64,000 nt of DNA, taken from the NCBI GenBank assembly GCA_030595795.1, contig JAUVCH010000001.1:38971-102970 (forward strand). Direction: 5' to 3'. The position numbers were made by a program, and so were the translations under genes. The notes under the pieces are model-generated. The model was not told where the DNA came from, searched no databases, and was given only the letters and a program-made list of their open reading frames with translations. Source of the stretch: Gammaproteobacteria bacterium. Its GTDB lineage: Bacteria > Pseudomonadota > Gammaproteobacteria > GCA-001735895. This document shows positions 40,793-48,653 of this stretch, in pieces; positions within the stretch are counted from its first letter, which is position 1, and each line of letters starts with the position of its first letter.

Positions 40793-43501
40793 ATGATCAA
40801 AAAACACTATAGTTTAAAACTAATCGTAGCGATTGCCATGATTGCTATGATAGTGCTTGTTTATGCGCTGGTATTCCTAAGTGCGCAAACTTATCGAGAG
40901 CTTGCAGTCGATAATCAAACCGAAGCGTTGCAATCTCTGCTCGCAATAAAATCCCGGGATATCATCGACGAATCTCGTGATGAACAACGTGATTTTGCTT
41001 TTACTATGCAAAGTCAGTCGCAATTTTTAAAAGCGCTGGATCAGGCGGATAATATTCGGCTAGAAGCCTGGATGCTTCAGTATTTCGCTGAACAGATTGA
41101 GCTAGACCCCCAGCTGAAATTAAAAGTGATCGTTGTGAGGGATTTGCGTGGTGAAGTGATATCTCAAGCTAGTGATACCGATTTACTTGGCTTCCATGGT
41201 TGTCCTGCCCAATTGACTTCTGCAGGTCAGTTATTTACCACCGAACTCAAACCAAAATTTACCTTATGCAAATTTGAATCTCGTTACTATAGCGAGGTTA
41301 TGGTGCCGGTTAATCGATTTAAGCCAATTGCCTATATCCAGATACTGGTCGATATCGTCGATAGATTAAAACAACTGGAAGATGCCATTGATTTACCCCT
41401 GGTGATATCAACGTTTAAAGGGGACGAAATTTATCGCTCCGAACAATGGCCGGGGACTGAAGAAAATCGATATTTGAATCCAGCGCATCGCGTGTTTACC
41501 AGCGATAATCTTTCAGGTATTGATATTGCCGCTTCATTTGATCAACAGCGATTTATCAGTCGTCTTGGTCGGACTGAAACCAATCTCCTGATATTAGCCA
41601 GTGTTTCGGCGACGGCTGTCTTGCTTCTCGTGTTAGTAGGGCTAGTCTTTGCTTTTCGGCCGTTGAATAAATTACGCAATTCCGTAGGTGCCATGCTGAC
41701 GGGTAAATACGGGAGGATTGATGTCGAGCATTTACCGAGCGAATTACACGATTTAATTCTCGCCTATAACGAAATTGTCGAGGGACTTGAAAACGAAATA
41801 ATATCTCGGCGTCAGGTTGAAGAAAAACTGAGATCAGAAAAGGACTTTATTTCTACGACTTTAAATTCGATACAAAACCCGGTCATAGTAATCGATTCGA
41901 AAGAGAAGATTAGATTACTTAACCCGTCTGCTGAAATGTTTTTAGGTGAAAAAGAGGGTAAATTAATCGAGAAATCAATCCACGAGATTTTGATTTTATA
42001 TTCGAATGAACAAACTACACGGATTATCGATATTACTCAGTTACTGTCTCAGAAGAAAACATGGACCACAATGTTCTATCACCATCCAGATCGAAGAGTG
42101 GTCGAGCTGGAATTTCTGGCTTCACCGATGATCGATCTCGAAACCGAAGACGTCGGCTTTGTCATAATTTTAAAAGACGTTTCAGAGGATCGACTATTAC
42201 GCAGGAAATTGAATTATGAGGGTAGTCACGACCAGTTAACCGGAATTCTGAATCGGACCGCATTTGAGCAGAAGTTTGAAACGGTTGTTGTCGAAGGTAG
42301 TGGATCGCATCAGCACGTGCTGGCTTATCTCGATATAGATCAGTTTAAGGTGATTAACGAGACCTGCGGTAGTGCTGCCGGTGACCGCCTGTTAAAGCAG
42401 GTAGCAGAGGTATTAATCTCGCATGTACGCCGGTCGGATATCCTGGCACGACTCAGTGGTGACGAGTTCGGTATTATGATGCCATATTTTGAAATTGAGC
42501 CCGCGCTGGAGGTGATGCAGAAAATAATTATCGATATCCAGCATACAGGCTTTATCTGGCAAGAAAGGGAATACCAGGTGACCGCCAGTATTGGTATCAT
42601 GCAGTTCGGGCGTATGCGCGATGAGTTTCCTGATTTCCATGCAAAGGTAACCACGGCCTGTCATCTGGCAAAAGAAAATGGTGGCAATCAATATCATTTT
42701 ATAGATGAGTTCGATGAAAAAATTGAAGCGCAGCAGCAATCTCTGGAATGGGTTTCAAGTATTCTGGAGGGCTTTAGTGAAGATCGCTTTCGCCTGTATG
42801 TGCAACCAATTGTATCGATTAATCCCGATGAAGATTTTTCTCATTACGAGGTGTTGATTCGATACCGCAGGGACGACGGTACCATCGTCGAACCCAATGA
42901 CTTTTTACCCCCCGCAGAACGATATAATTTAATCGAAAGAATCGATTGCTGGGTGGTTAAAAGTATAATTAGCTGGTTGCAGAAAAACCGAGAACAGGTC
43001 AAAGGCAAGGTATTTTCTATCAACTTATCCGGTCGTAGTATCGGTTCCGATACTTTCCACCGTTTTTTGAACGAAAGTCTGACCAATAGCGAGCTTGATT
43101 TAGGGAGCCTCTGCTTCGAAATTACCGAAACGGCGGCCGTGGATAATATCGATAAATCGGTTGAATTTATTACTTCGGTCAAGAAATTTGGCGCCAAGAT
43201 TTCACTCGATGATTTTGGCACGGGACTGTCGTCGTTCAGTTACCTGAAACAGTTTCCGGTAGATTATCTAAAAATCGACGGCGAGTTTATTCGCGATATT
43301 ATCGATGACGACAAAAGTTTCGTATTCGTGCGGTCGATGACCGAATTAGGTCACTGTCTCGACATGAAAGTAATTGCTGAGTTTGTCGAATCCGACGAGA
43401 TGTTTGATCGACTACGCGATGCTAATGTGGACTACATACAGGGTTATACAGTCGGTAGACCCGTTGATATCAAGACGCTATTGGAAGATAAGTCCGAATA
43501 A
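40793..43501 (+). CDS. Membrane c-di-GMP signalling protein, PAS-GGDEF-EAL
   Basis: A 902-residue sensor. A first helix (about 8-29) and a second (about 261-286) flank a periplasmic domain of about 230 residues. Then come a HAMP-like linker, a coiled coil (about 335-355), a PAS domain (about 355-465, LNSIQNPVIVIDSKEKIRLLN), a GGDEF domain (about 475-640) with the variant active site LSGDEFGIMM, and an EAL domain (about 650-895) with EVLIR in place of EAL and DDFGTGLSSFSYLKQFPVDY intact. Either domain could be active; Ser for the first Gly is often tolerated, and EVL occurs in active phosphodiesterases. It probably turns over c-di-GMP in response to an external cue. Likely link to the type IV pilus genes is speculation. 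Confidence 0.9.
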   Translation: MIKKHYSLKLIVAIAMIAMIVLVYALVFLSAQTYRELAVDNQTEALQSLLAIKSRDIIDESRDEQRDFAFTMQSQSQFLKALDQADNIRLEAWMLQYFAEQIELDPQLKLKVIVVRDLRGEVISQASDTDLLGFHGCPAQLTSAGQLFTTELKPKFTLCKFESRYYSEVMVPVNRFKPIAYIQILVDIVDRLKQLEDAIDLPLVISTFKGDEIYRSEQWPGTEENRYLNPAHRVFTSDNLSGIDIAASFDQQRFISRLGRTETNLLILASVSATAVLLLVLVGLVFAFRPLNKLRNSVGAMLTGKYGRIDVEHLPSELHDLILAYNEIVEGLENEIISRRQVEEKLRSEKDFISTTLNSIQNPVIVIDSKEKIRLLNPSAEMFLGEKEGKLIEKSIHEILILYSNEQTTRIIDITQLLSQKKTWTTMFYHHPDRRVVELEFLASPMIDLETEDVGFVIILKDVSEDRLLRRKLNYEGSHDQLTGILNRTAFEQKFETVVVEGSGSHQHVLAYLDIDQFKVINETCGSAAGDRLLKQVAEVLISHVRRSDILARLSGDEFGIMMPYFEIEPALEVMQKIIIDIQHTGFIWQEREYQVTASIGIMQFGRMRDEFPDFHAKVTTACHLAKENGGNQYHFIDEFDEKIEAQQQSLEWVSSILEGFSEDRFRLYVQPIVSINPDEDFSHYEVLIRYRRDDGTIVEPNDFLPPAERYNLIERIDCWVVKSIISWLQKNREQVKGKVFSINLSGRSIGSDTFHRFLNESLTNSELDLGSLCFEITETAAVDNIDKSVEFITSVKKFGAKISLDDFGTGLSSFSYLKQFPVDYLKIDGEFIRDIIDDDKSFVFVRSMTELGHCLDMKVIAEFVESDEMFDRLRDANVDYIQGYTVGRPVDIKTLLEDKSE

Positions 43502-43504
43502 TAT

Positions 43505-44503
43505 TTATTTGGGTAGCGTTGCCTGCATCTGCTGGAAACTGGGGATTTTACCCTCGGGCAACATCGCCTTACGCTTATCGTGATCACGCGTTGATACCAC
43601 TTCTTTTATCGTATCAATATCCAGATACGGTGCTAGCATGTGGAGAAAATCGTACTGAAATGTTGAAATATGACGGGAATGTCTAAAGCCAACCTTGATC
43701 AGGCTGTCAGGAAACAGATGACTGGCATCGATGTACACCAGGTCAGAGTCGTTCTGATTGCAAGCCATTTCGGCAATTATCCCTGCGCCTAGTCCGAGCC
43801 GGACATAAGTTTTAATGACATCCGAGTCGGTCGCGGTAAACGCGACTTTGGGTTCCAGGTTAGCGGCCTGAAAGGCCTTATCGAGTTGCGAGCGGCCGGT
43901 TAAACCGAGCATGTAGGTTAAAATGGGAAATTCTGCTAACTCCGATAATGAAATCGTCGCCATGCGTGTGAGTTCGTGGTTATTAGGCACCACGATGTAT
44001 CGATTCCAGCTATAGGCTGGGATGGTGATCAACTCACCTTGCTCATCGATCACTTCAGAAGCGATGACAAAGTCGACCTGATTATTAGCCGCGAGCTTGC
44101 ACATGGACTTTGGATTGCCCTGATGAACCCTTAGTTCTATATGCGGATATTTTTCTGAAAAGCGTTGTAATATTGGCGGTAAAATAAATTGTGCCTGGGT
44201 ATGTGTAGTGGCAATAGTCAGGCTGCCTCGATTGCTTTTACTAAATTCGCGTGCAGCCTGTTTTATATTTTTTGCGTTGTTGAGCAGGTTGGTGACATGC
44301 TCGAGGATTGCCTCGCCCGCAGGTGAGATATTGGTGAGTTTTTTCCCGGAGCGTTCGAAAATCTGAATATCAAGTTCGTCCTCGAGTAATTTGATTTGAT
44401 GACTGACGCCTGGCTGGGAGGTGTATAACTCTTCGGCTGCCGAAGAAACATTTAAATTGTTACGGACCACCGCGTCCAGAAAACGAAGTTGTTGCAATTT
44501 CAC
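43505..44503 (-). CDS. cysB: CysB-type LysR regulator
   Basis: A 332-residue LysR regulator that follows CysB closely: the helix-turn-helix SSAAEELYTSQPGVSHQIKL, TIATTHTQAQFILPP, SWNRYIVVPNNHEL, MLGLTGRSQLD and FTATDSDVIKTYVRLGLGAG. The TTHTQ stretch binds the inducer N-acetylserine or sulfate in CysB. GTG at 44503 is the start, decided by the invariant family N-terminus (M)KLQQLRF. It controls sulfur assimilation genes, none of which is nearby. A conserved C-terminal tail is present. Confidence 0.9.
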   Translation of the reverse strand: MKLQQLRFLDAVVRNNLNVSSAAEELYTSQPGVSHQIKLLEDELDIQIFERSGKKLTNISPAGEAILEHVTNLLNNAKNIKQAAREFSKSNRGSLTIATTHTQAQFILPPILQRFSEKYPHIELRVHQGNPKSMCKLAANNQVDFVIASEVIDEQGELITIPAYSWNRYIVVPNNHELTRMATISLSELAEFPILTYMLGLTGRSQLDKAFQAANLEPKVAFTATDSDVIKTYVRLGLGAGIIAEMACNQNDSDLVYIDASHLFPDSLIKVGFRHSRHISTFQYDFLHMLAPYLDIDTIKEVVSTRDHDKRKAMLPEGKIPSFQQMQATLPK

Positions 44504-44602
44504 CCTAGTTTAAATCCTCTTTACTATCGAATTCGCTAATACCGAACCCAAATGAGTTTACAAGGAAATAAACGCATGACAACTGCTTTTTCAGGTTCGG
44601 GG

Positions 44603-45316
44603 CTATTTTGACTTTCTGGCCGAAAAATCAATCGATTTAACCCTGGGGGTTAATTGCACTTCGTCAAATACGATATTGTCATCGCTATCGAGGATATGCC
44701 CAATTAGCGCGGCGACCTGCTCTGTGGAGATCGCGTTTTCGGGCTGCTCGGCTGGTGCAAAACTCAATTCATCAAAAAAGGGACTGCGTACCATACCGGG
44801 ATTGATCAGGGAGACCTGAATACCATCGCTAGCGCAGTCCTCTCGTAAGGCTTGACAAAAACCACGTAGGCCGAATTTGGCAGCACTGTAAATTACACCT
44901 TTTCGCCCAGCAGTCAGACTCGATTCCGAACCGACAAAAATCAGTTTCCCGGATTGTCGCTGTCTAAAGGTAGGGATTAGCTGTCGGCAGAGAACTAATG
45001 CGCTAGTTAAATTTACCTGGATGGCGCGTTCGATTTGGGCGACTGAAAATTGTTCGATAGAGCCAAATTCACCGTAACCAGCGGCGTGAATGAAATAGTC
45101 GAATGCCTGTTGTTTCAACAATAGTTTTAACTGACTGTCGGTTTCATTCGAGTCGGCAAGGTCGAGGGCAACAGCAGTAAAATTTTTACCCTTCAATTCG
45201 GCGACTTGACCGCGTCGGCTGATGCCGGTGACCCCGATTCCTTTATGGAGTAAAAGTTGTGCAGTAGCAAGCCCAATACCCGAGCTCGCACCCGTAATTA
45301 AAGCCTGTTTATTCAT
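44603..45316 (-). CDS. Short-chain dehydrogenase/reductase
   Basis: A 237-residue classical SDR. The nucleotide motif is ITGASSGIGLATAQLL, the structural motif HAAGYGEFG, and the catalytic set Ser/Tyr/Lys is in FVGSESSLTAGRKGVIYSAAKFG. It reduces or oxidises an unknown carbonyl/alcohol with NAD(P)H. It overlaps by eight bases the radical SAM gene upstream (45309-45316), so the two are translationally linked. This pairing of SDR with a SPL-like radical SAM gene suggests a shared role, possibly DNA or nucleoside repair (inference). Confidence 0.85.
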   Translation of the reverse strand: MNKQALITGASSGIGLATAQLLLHKGIGVTGISRRGQVAELKGKNFTAVALDLADSNETDSQLKLLLKQQAFDYFIHAAGYGEFGSIEQFSVAQIERAIQVNLTSALVLCRQLIPTFRQRQSGKLIFVGSESSLTAGRKGVIYSAAKFGLRGFCQALREDCASDGIQVSLINPGMVRSPFFDELSFAPAEQPENAISTEQVAALIGHILDSDDNIVFDEVQLTPRVKSIDFSARKSK

Positions 45317-46307
45317 ACCACTCGCAAGGGAAATAGGTGTCGGGATTTATGTAATTCATCAGCATGGATTCACAATCTTTGATCATGCTCTGTTCCTGTG
45401 ACAGAGGGTAACTCATCATAGCATTATTGAGTTCCAGATTTTGCGCAAACAACGCTTCGTCAGGATAGAGTCGATGGATTTGACGAAAGTTATCTTTAGG
45501 CAACCTAAATGCGCCGAGACTGACCGAATGAATTCGATTCGGATCGATAGCCGAAAATATCTGTTCGAGTAACTGAGCGAACGACTGGGCGAAATTGTCA
45601 TAATAAACCAGTGGGTCGAAACGCAGGCCAACTGGCCAACCTGCCTCGCTCAGGGTCTTCATTGCCTCAATGCGTTTTGAAATCGATGGCACACCATGCT
45701 CCAGTTTTGCATGGCTGTGAGCATCGGTGAAACTAAAAGCGGTGACTACTCGCTCGCAAGGCTGTATTTTCAATAATTGCCGAACCTGCGTACTTTTGGT
45801 GCGTAGCTCCAGCCAGGCATTTTTAGTTCGTGCGATGAAAGGTACGAAATATTCGGCAAATCGAGTCACTGGTTCGTAAGCCAGGCTATCGCAGTCGTAA
45901 CCGGAAAAGAACCAGACCGGGTCGGGGGCATGGAGCTCGACAGTCTCGGTGATACTGTCAGAAAAGTCTTCGTAATTGACGAAGATAACCTGATGCGCCG
46001 AAGGGTACATGCCCTGCAGAAAACAATAGCGGCAGTCATACAGACAATTCAGCATGTGCGAGAAATAGTAATTGTGTTTTACGCCAAGACCGTAACCCTC
46101 TGGCGCAGCTAGAACACGGCGTTTATGCTTGCTAGATATGATCAGCGCCGGGTTGGATTTCTGCAGACGAAAGTTTTGCGCACGCGGATTGAATACTTCG
46201 CCGTGGTGTTCAATTTCTACCACAGGTACTTGTCGGTATCGGTCGAGTATTTTCTGGGCTCGGGGGTGGTCGCTAACCGCTGTCTCAATATAAATGCAGC
46301 TCACCAT
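45309..46307 (-). CDS. SPL-family radical SAM protein (spore photoproduct lyase-like)
   Basis: A 332-residue radical SAM enzyme with the cluster motif CLYDCRYCFLQGMYPSA (Cys-x3-Cys-x2-Cys), YFSHMLN before it, and KSTQVRQLL and FSFTDAHSHAKLEHG in the barrel. It resembles the SplB-like proteins found in non-sporulating bacteria; true spore photoproduct lyase repairs a UV thymine lesion in spores, which this organism does not make. The substrate is therefore uncertain; a DNA photolesion or a nucleoside-derived radical substrate is possible. It lies between an SDR and a nucleoside-phosphorylase-like gene. Confidence 0.82.
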   Translation of the reverse strand: MVSCIYIETAVSDHPRAQKILDRYRQVPVVEIEHHGEVFNPRAQNFRLQKSNPALIISSKHKRRVLAAPEGYGLGVKHNYYFSHMLNCLYDCRYCFLQGMYPSAHQVIFVNYEDFSDSITETVELHAPDPVWFFSGYDCDSLAYEPVTRFAEYFVPFIARTKNAWLELRTKSTQVRQLLKIQPCERVVTAFSFTDAHSHAKLEHGVPSISKRIEAMKTLSEAGWPVGLRFDPLVYYDNFAQSFAQLLEQIFSAIDPNRIHSVSLGAFRLPKDNFRQIHRLYPDEALFAQNLELNNAMMSYPLSQEQSMIKDCESMLMNYINPDTYFPCEWYE

Positions 46308-46309
46308 GG

Positions 46310-47119
46310 CTATAAATTCCGGCTTTCGTCGAGGCGAATCTGGTTTAACTGTTTGAGTATATCTCGGCTCGATGATAACCCCGAAACCTGTCGGATCAGT
46401 GTTTCAGCATCAAAATCTCGGTTCAATAAAAATCCTAACACGGTTTTGAGCTGCGCCTGCTGTGTCATGCTAAATCGCGCTCGATCAAGAATCGAATGCC
46501 AGTCAGTATCGCTAATTTTGAGATTTATGCTTTGCTGGTTAAGCATCTCTAATTTTTTTGCAAACTTGTCGATTGAATCTATGTGCTGGTTGATCTGGGC
46601 GCTGATGACAGCTTTATCGAACCCCGGTTGCTGATCCTGATTGTCACTCACAATTTTTAGACAATGAATAAATTCTGCACTGCTAAAGCGGGTGGCTGTC
46701 GAGAAAAATCCACTGGCTTCCATATCAAACAGAGTTTCCGGGTGATATTCGTTGCTGGCTTCGTCCAGTGTTGTGCAAGCGCTGGAATCAAAACCTGTGG
46801 TAAAGGTCGGCACTGGGAAATAGTGCTGTCGTGGCGATTCGCTGGTGATTTTGTGTATCCAGAATGCGCTGCCAATGTCCTGGATCGCGGCACCCGCGAT
46901 GCCGAGGTTTATCCAGGCGATGGAGGTATAGCTTGGCAGGAGCGCCGCAACCCAGGCAGTTGCTGCGGCGGCCGATGTTTTGCCGATGCCACTGACCACA
47001 AGGCACATGTCGTCGTTTTGGTACAGGTCGAAGCCTCGATGAGCAGGCGATTTTTTCAGGCGATAGAAATCGATGACTGGTTTCGCCTCGCAATGTAATG
47101 CTGTAATCCAGATTAGCAT
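46310..47119 (-). CDS. Nucleoside phosphorylase-like protein
   Basis: A 269-residue protein whose first half resembles the PNP/UDP phosphorylase fold of MTA/SAH nucleosidases: MLIWITALHCEAKPVIDFY, LVVSGIGKTSAAAATAWV, WINLGIAGAAIQDIGSAFWI and FDMEASGFFSTATRFSS, where DMEASG carries the residues that contact ribose. The C-terminal 100 residues are an unassigned helical extension. It probably cleaves a purine nucleoside or thionucleoside. It ends two bases before the SPL-like radical SAM gene; a 5'-deoxyadenosine nucleosidase recycling the SAM by-product is an attractive possibility (inference). Confidence 0.75.
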   Translation of the reverse strand: MLIWITALHCEAKPVIDFYRLKKSPAHRGFDLYQNDDMCLVVSGIGKTSAAAATAWVAALLPSYTSIAWINLGIAGAAIQDIGSAFWIHKITSESPRQHYFPVPTFTTGFDSSACTTLDEASNEYHPETLFDMEASGFFSTATRFSSAEFIHCLKIVSDNQDQQPGFDKAVISAQINQHIDSIDKFAKKLEMLNQQSINLKISDTDWHSILDRARFSMTQQAQLKTVLGFLLNRDFDAETLIRQVSGLSSSRDILKQLNQIRLDESRNL

Positions 47120-47125
47120 GCCTTT

Positions 47126-47950
47126 TTAGGCCTGCTGGTAGTTTGCGAGTAGCGGTGAAAATTCATCGATAACGACTTGATTGGCGTGCTTGCGAGCGCC
47201 CTTGAGCAGGATATTTAATTTTTTCTCGAGCATTTTTCCAGCGGCCTGTCGGTTTTCTTTAGCCAGATTTGCGTTGTCTAACAGGTTTTGTAATGCACGG
47301 ATGCGGAATCGATCCATGCCCCAGTAGCGATTCGAGAGTTGATCGCTGTGGCCGCCATATTTGGTGATGAGTGGTCTATCGAGGTAGTAAACCGGATGTT
47401 GATGACAGACTCGCAGCCACAGGTCATAGTCTTCGCAGGCGGGTAATGTCTCGTCGAACAGGCCGGTAGTTTCGAGTAGATCGTGGCTTATCACTACTGC
47501 CGACGGGGAAACGACGCAAAGTGGCAAGCAATTCTGAAATATCCAGCCACCCGATTTCCCATGCTTGTTCATGGGATTGACACGAACGCCATTTCGTATC
47601 CAGATTTCATCCGAATGAAACAAAAGGTAGTCAGGATTTTTTTGCCGTGCCCGACGGATACTTTCGATCTTGTTGGGTAACCAGCTATCATCCGAATCGA
47701 GTAGCGCTATCCAACGATACTGAGCCTGCTTAATACCATTATTCCTGGCTGTGCTAACCCCCTGGTTGTCCTGAAAGATAAATTTTACCTGAGGGAAGTT
47801 CTCTCGTATTTGAATTTCAGTGCCATCATCGGAACCATCATCTACGACGATAATTTCGTCTACCGGTGATGTCTGCCCGATGACAGAGTCGATTGCTCGA
47901 ATAAGCGTCGGCAGGCGATTAAAAGTCGGGATGACAACCGATATTTGCAT
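47126..47950 (-). CDS. Glycosyltransferase family 2
   Basis: A 274-residue GT-A glycosyltransferase. The N-terminus ISVVIPTFNRLPTLIRAIDS and VDDGSDDGTEI bind the nucleotide-sugar, and LLDSDDSWLPNKIE contains the metal-binding DxD-type motif. No membrane segment. It probably adds a sugar to a cell-surface polymer or lipid; acceptor unknown. It lies six bases from the nucleoside-phosphorylase-like gene and may share its transcript, though the functions seem unrelated. Confidence 0.86.
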   Translation of the reverse strand: MQISVVIPTFNRLPTLIRAIDSVIGQTSPVDEIIVVDDGSDDGTEIQIRENFPQVKFIFQDNQGVSTARNNGIKQAQYRWIALLDSDDSWLPNKIESIRRARQKNPDYLLFHSDEIWIRNGVRVNPMNKHGKSGGWIFQNCLPLCVVSPSAVVISHDLLETTGLFDETLPACEDYDLWLRVCHQHPVYYLDRPLITKYGGHSDQLSNRYWGMDRFRIRALQNLLDNANLAKENRQAAGKMLEKKLNILLKGARKHANQVVIDEFSPLLANYQQA

Positions 47951-47958
47951 ACCGGTGG

Positions 47959-48288
47959 TTAATTATGTGGCGCGATGGTTGATCCAGGAAAGCTGGTGAC
48001 GGTACTTCCTTCGGAGTCTAGAATGCGATTCTTTCCGCTTTGTACGACCTCGTCGATGCGGATAATCGAGTGGTGCGGAATATAAGTATGTTTAACATTA
48101 GCAAACTCGGTTTTGAGCTTTTCCTCGGCCGGGTCTATCAATAGCTTCGACTGCTCACCGAATATAATTTTGCCTATTTCGATAAAACCGGCCATTTGCG
48201 ACTGGCTGACTTCATGCGCGTAAAGCTCATAAATTCGATTATTGTTATGAAACTGAATGCGGAAGGTGTTTTTGTCAGATTTAGTCAT
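47959..48288 (-). CDS. DUF1820 family protein
   Basis: A 109-residue protein of the DUF1820 family: FRIQFHNNNRIYELYAHEVSQ, GFIEIGKIIFGEQSKLLIDPAEEKLK and YIPHHSIIRIDEV fit the family as I know it from Pseudomonas. Function unknown, small cytoplasmic. It lies 11 bases after the glutaredoxin gene on the same strand. Confidence 0.83.
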   Translation of the reverse strand: MTKSDKNTFRIQFHNNNRIYELYAHEVSQSQMAGFIEIGKIIFGEQSKLLIDPAEEKLKTEFANVKHTYIPHHSIIRIDEVVQSGKNRILDSEGSTVTSFPGSTIAPHN

Positions 48289-48299
48289 TTTAAGGTGAT

Positions 48300-48560
48300 C
48301 TATTCTGACGGCATGAGGTGATCGAGATCACCATCCATGTGTAACTCGGTGAGTTCGGTAAACCCGCCGATGAGTTTACCATCAATTATGATTTGGGGCA
48401 CAGTACGAGCGCCCTGAGTGACTTCAGCAAATTCGCGCATGGCTTCGTTATCCCGGTCGATGGCAACTTCGCCATATTCGATATTCCATTTTTGCAGCAT
48501 GCTTTTTGCTCTGTCGCAAAACGCGCAGTTTGCGGCACTGTAGATGGTTACTCTGGGCAT
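48300..48560 (-). CDS. grxC: Glutaredoxin (GrxC type)
   Basis: An 86-residue glutaredoxin. The active site is YSAANCAFCDRAKSML (C-A-F-C), with the cis-Pro loop RTVPQIIIDG and the glutathione-binding GGFTELTEL. The common motif is CPYC; here Ala-Phe replaces Pro-Tyr, which may shift its redox potential. It reduces protein disulfides and mixed disulfides with glutathione in the cytoplasm. Upstream of the DUF1820 gene. Confidence 0.9.
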   Translation of the reverse strand: MPRVTIYSAANCAFCDRAKSMLQKWNIEYGEVAIDRDNEAMREFAEVTQGARTVPQIIIDGKLIGGFTELTELHMDGDLDHLMPSE

Positions 48561-48653
48561 AATAGATTCATCGTTGAAGGGATGGGGATTTTACAACGAA
48601 ACTTCCCGTCTTTGCTATAATTTCGATGGCTATTAGTCTTTCCAGCGATCCAG

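Noticed and set aside
43580..43587. Another GTGATCAC core
   Set aside because: It lies inside the cysB coding sequence with non-matching flanks, so it is probably a chance occurrence.
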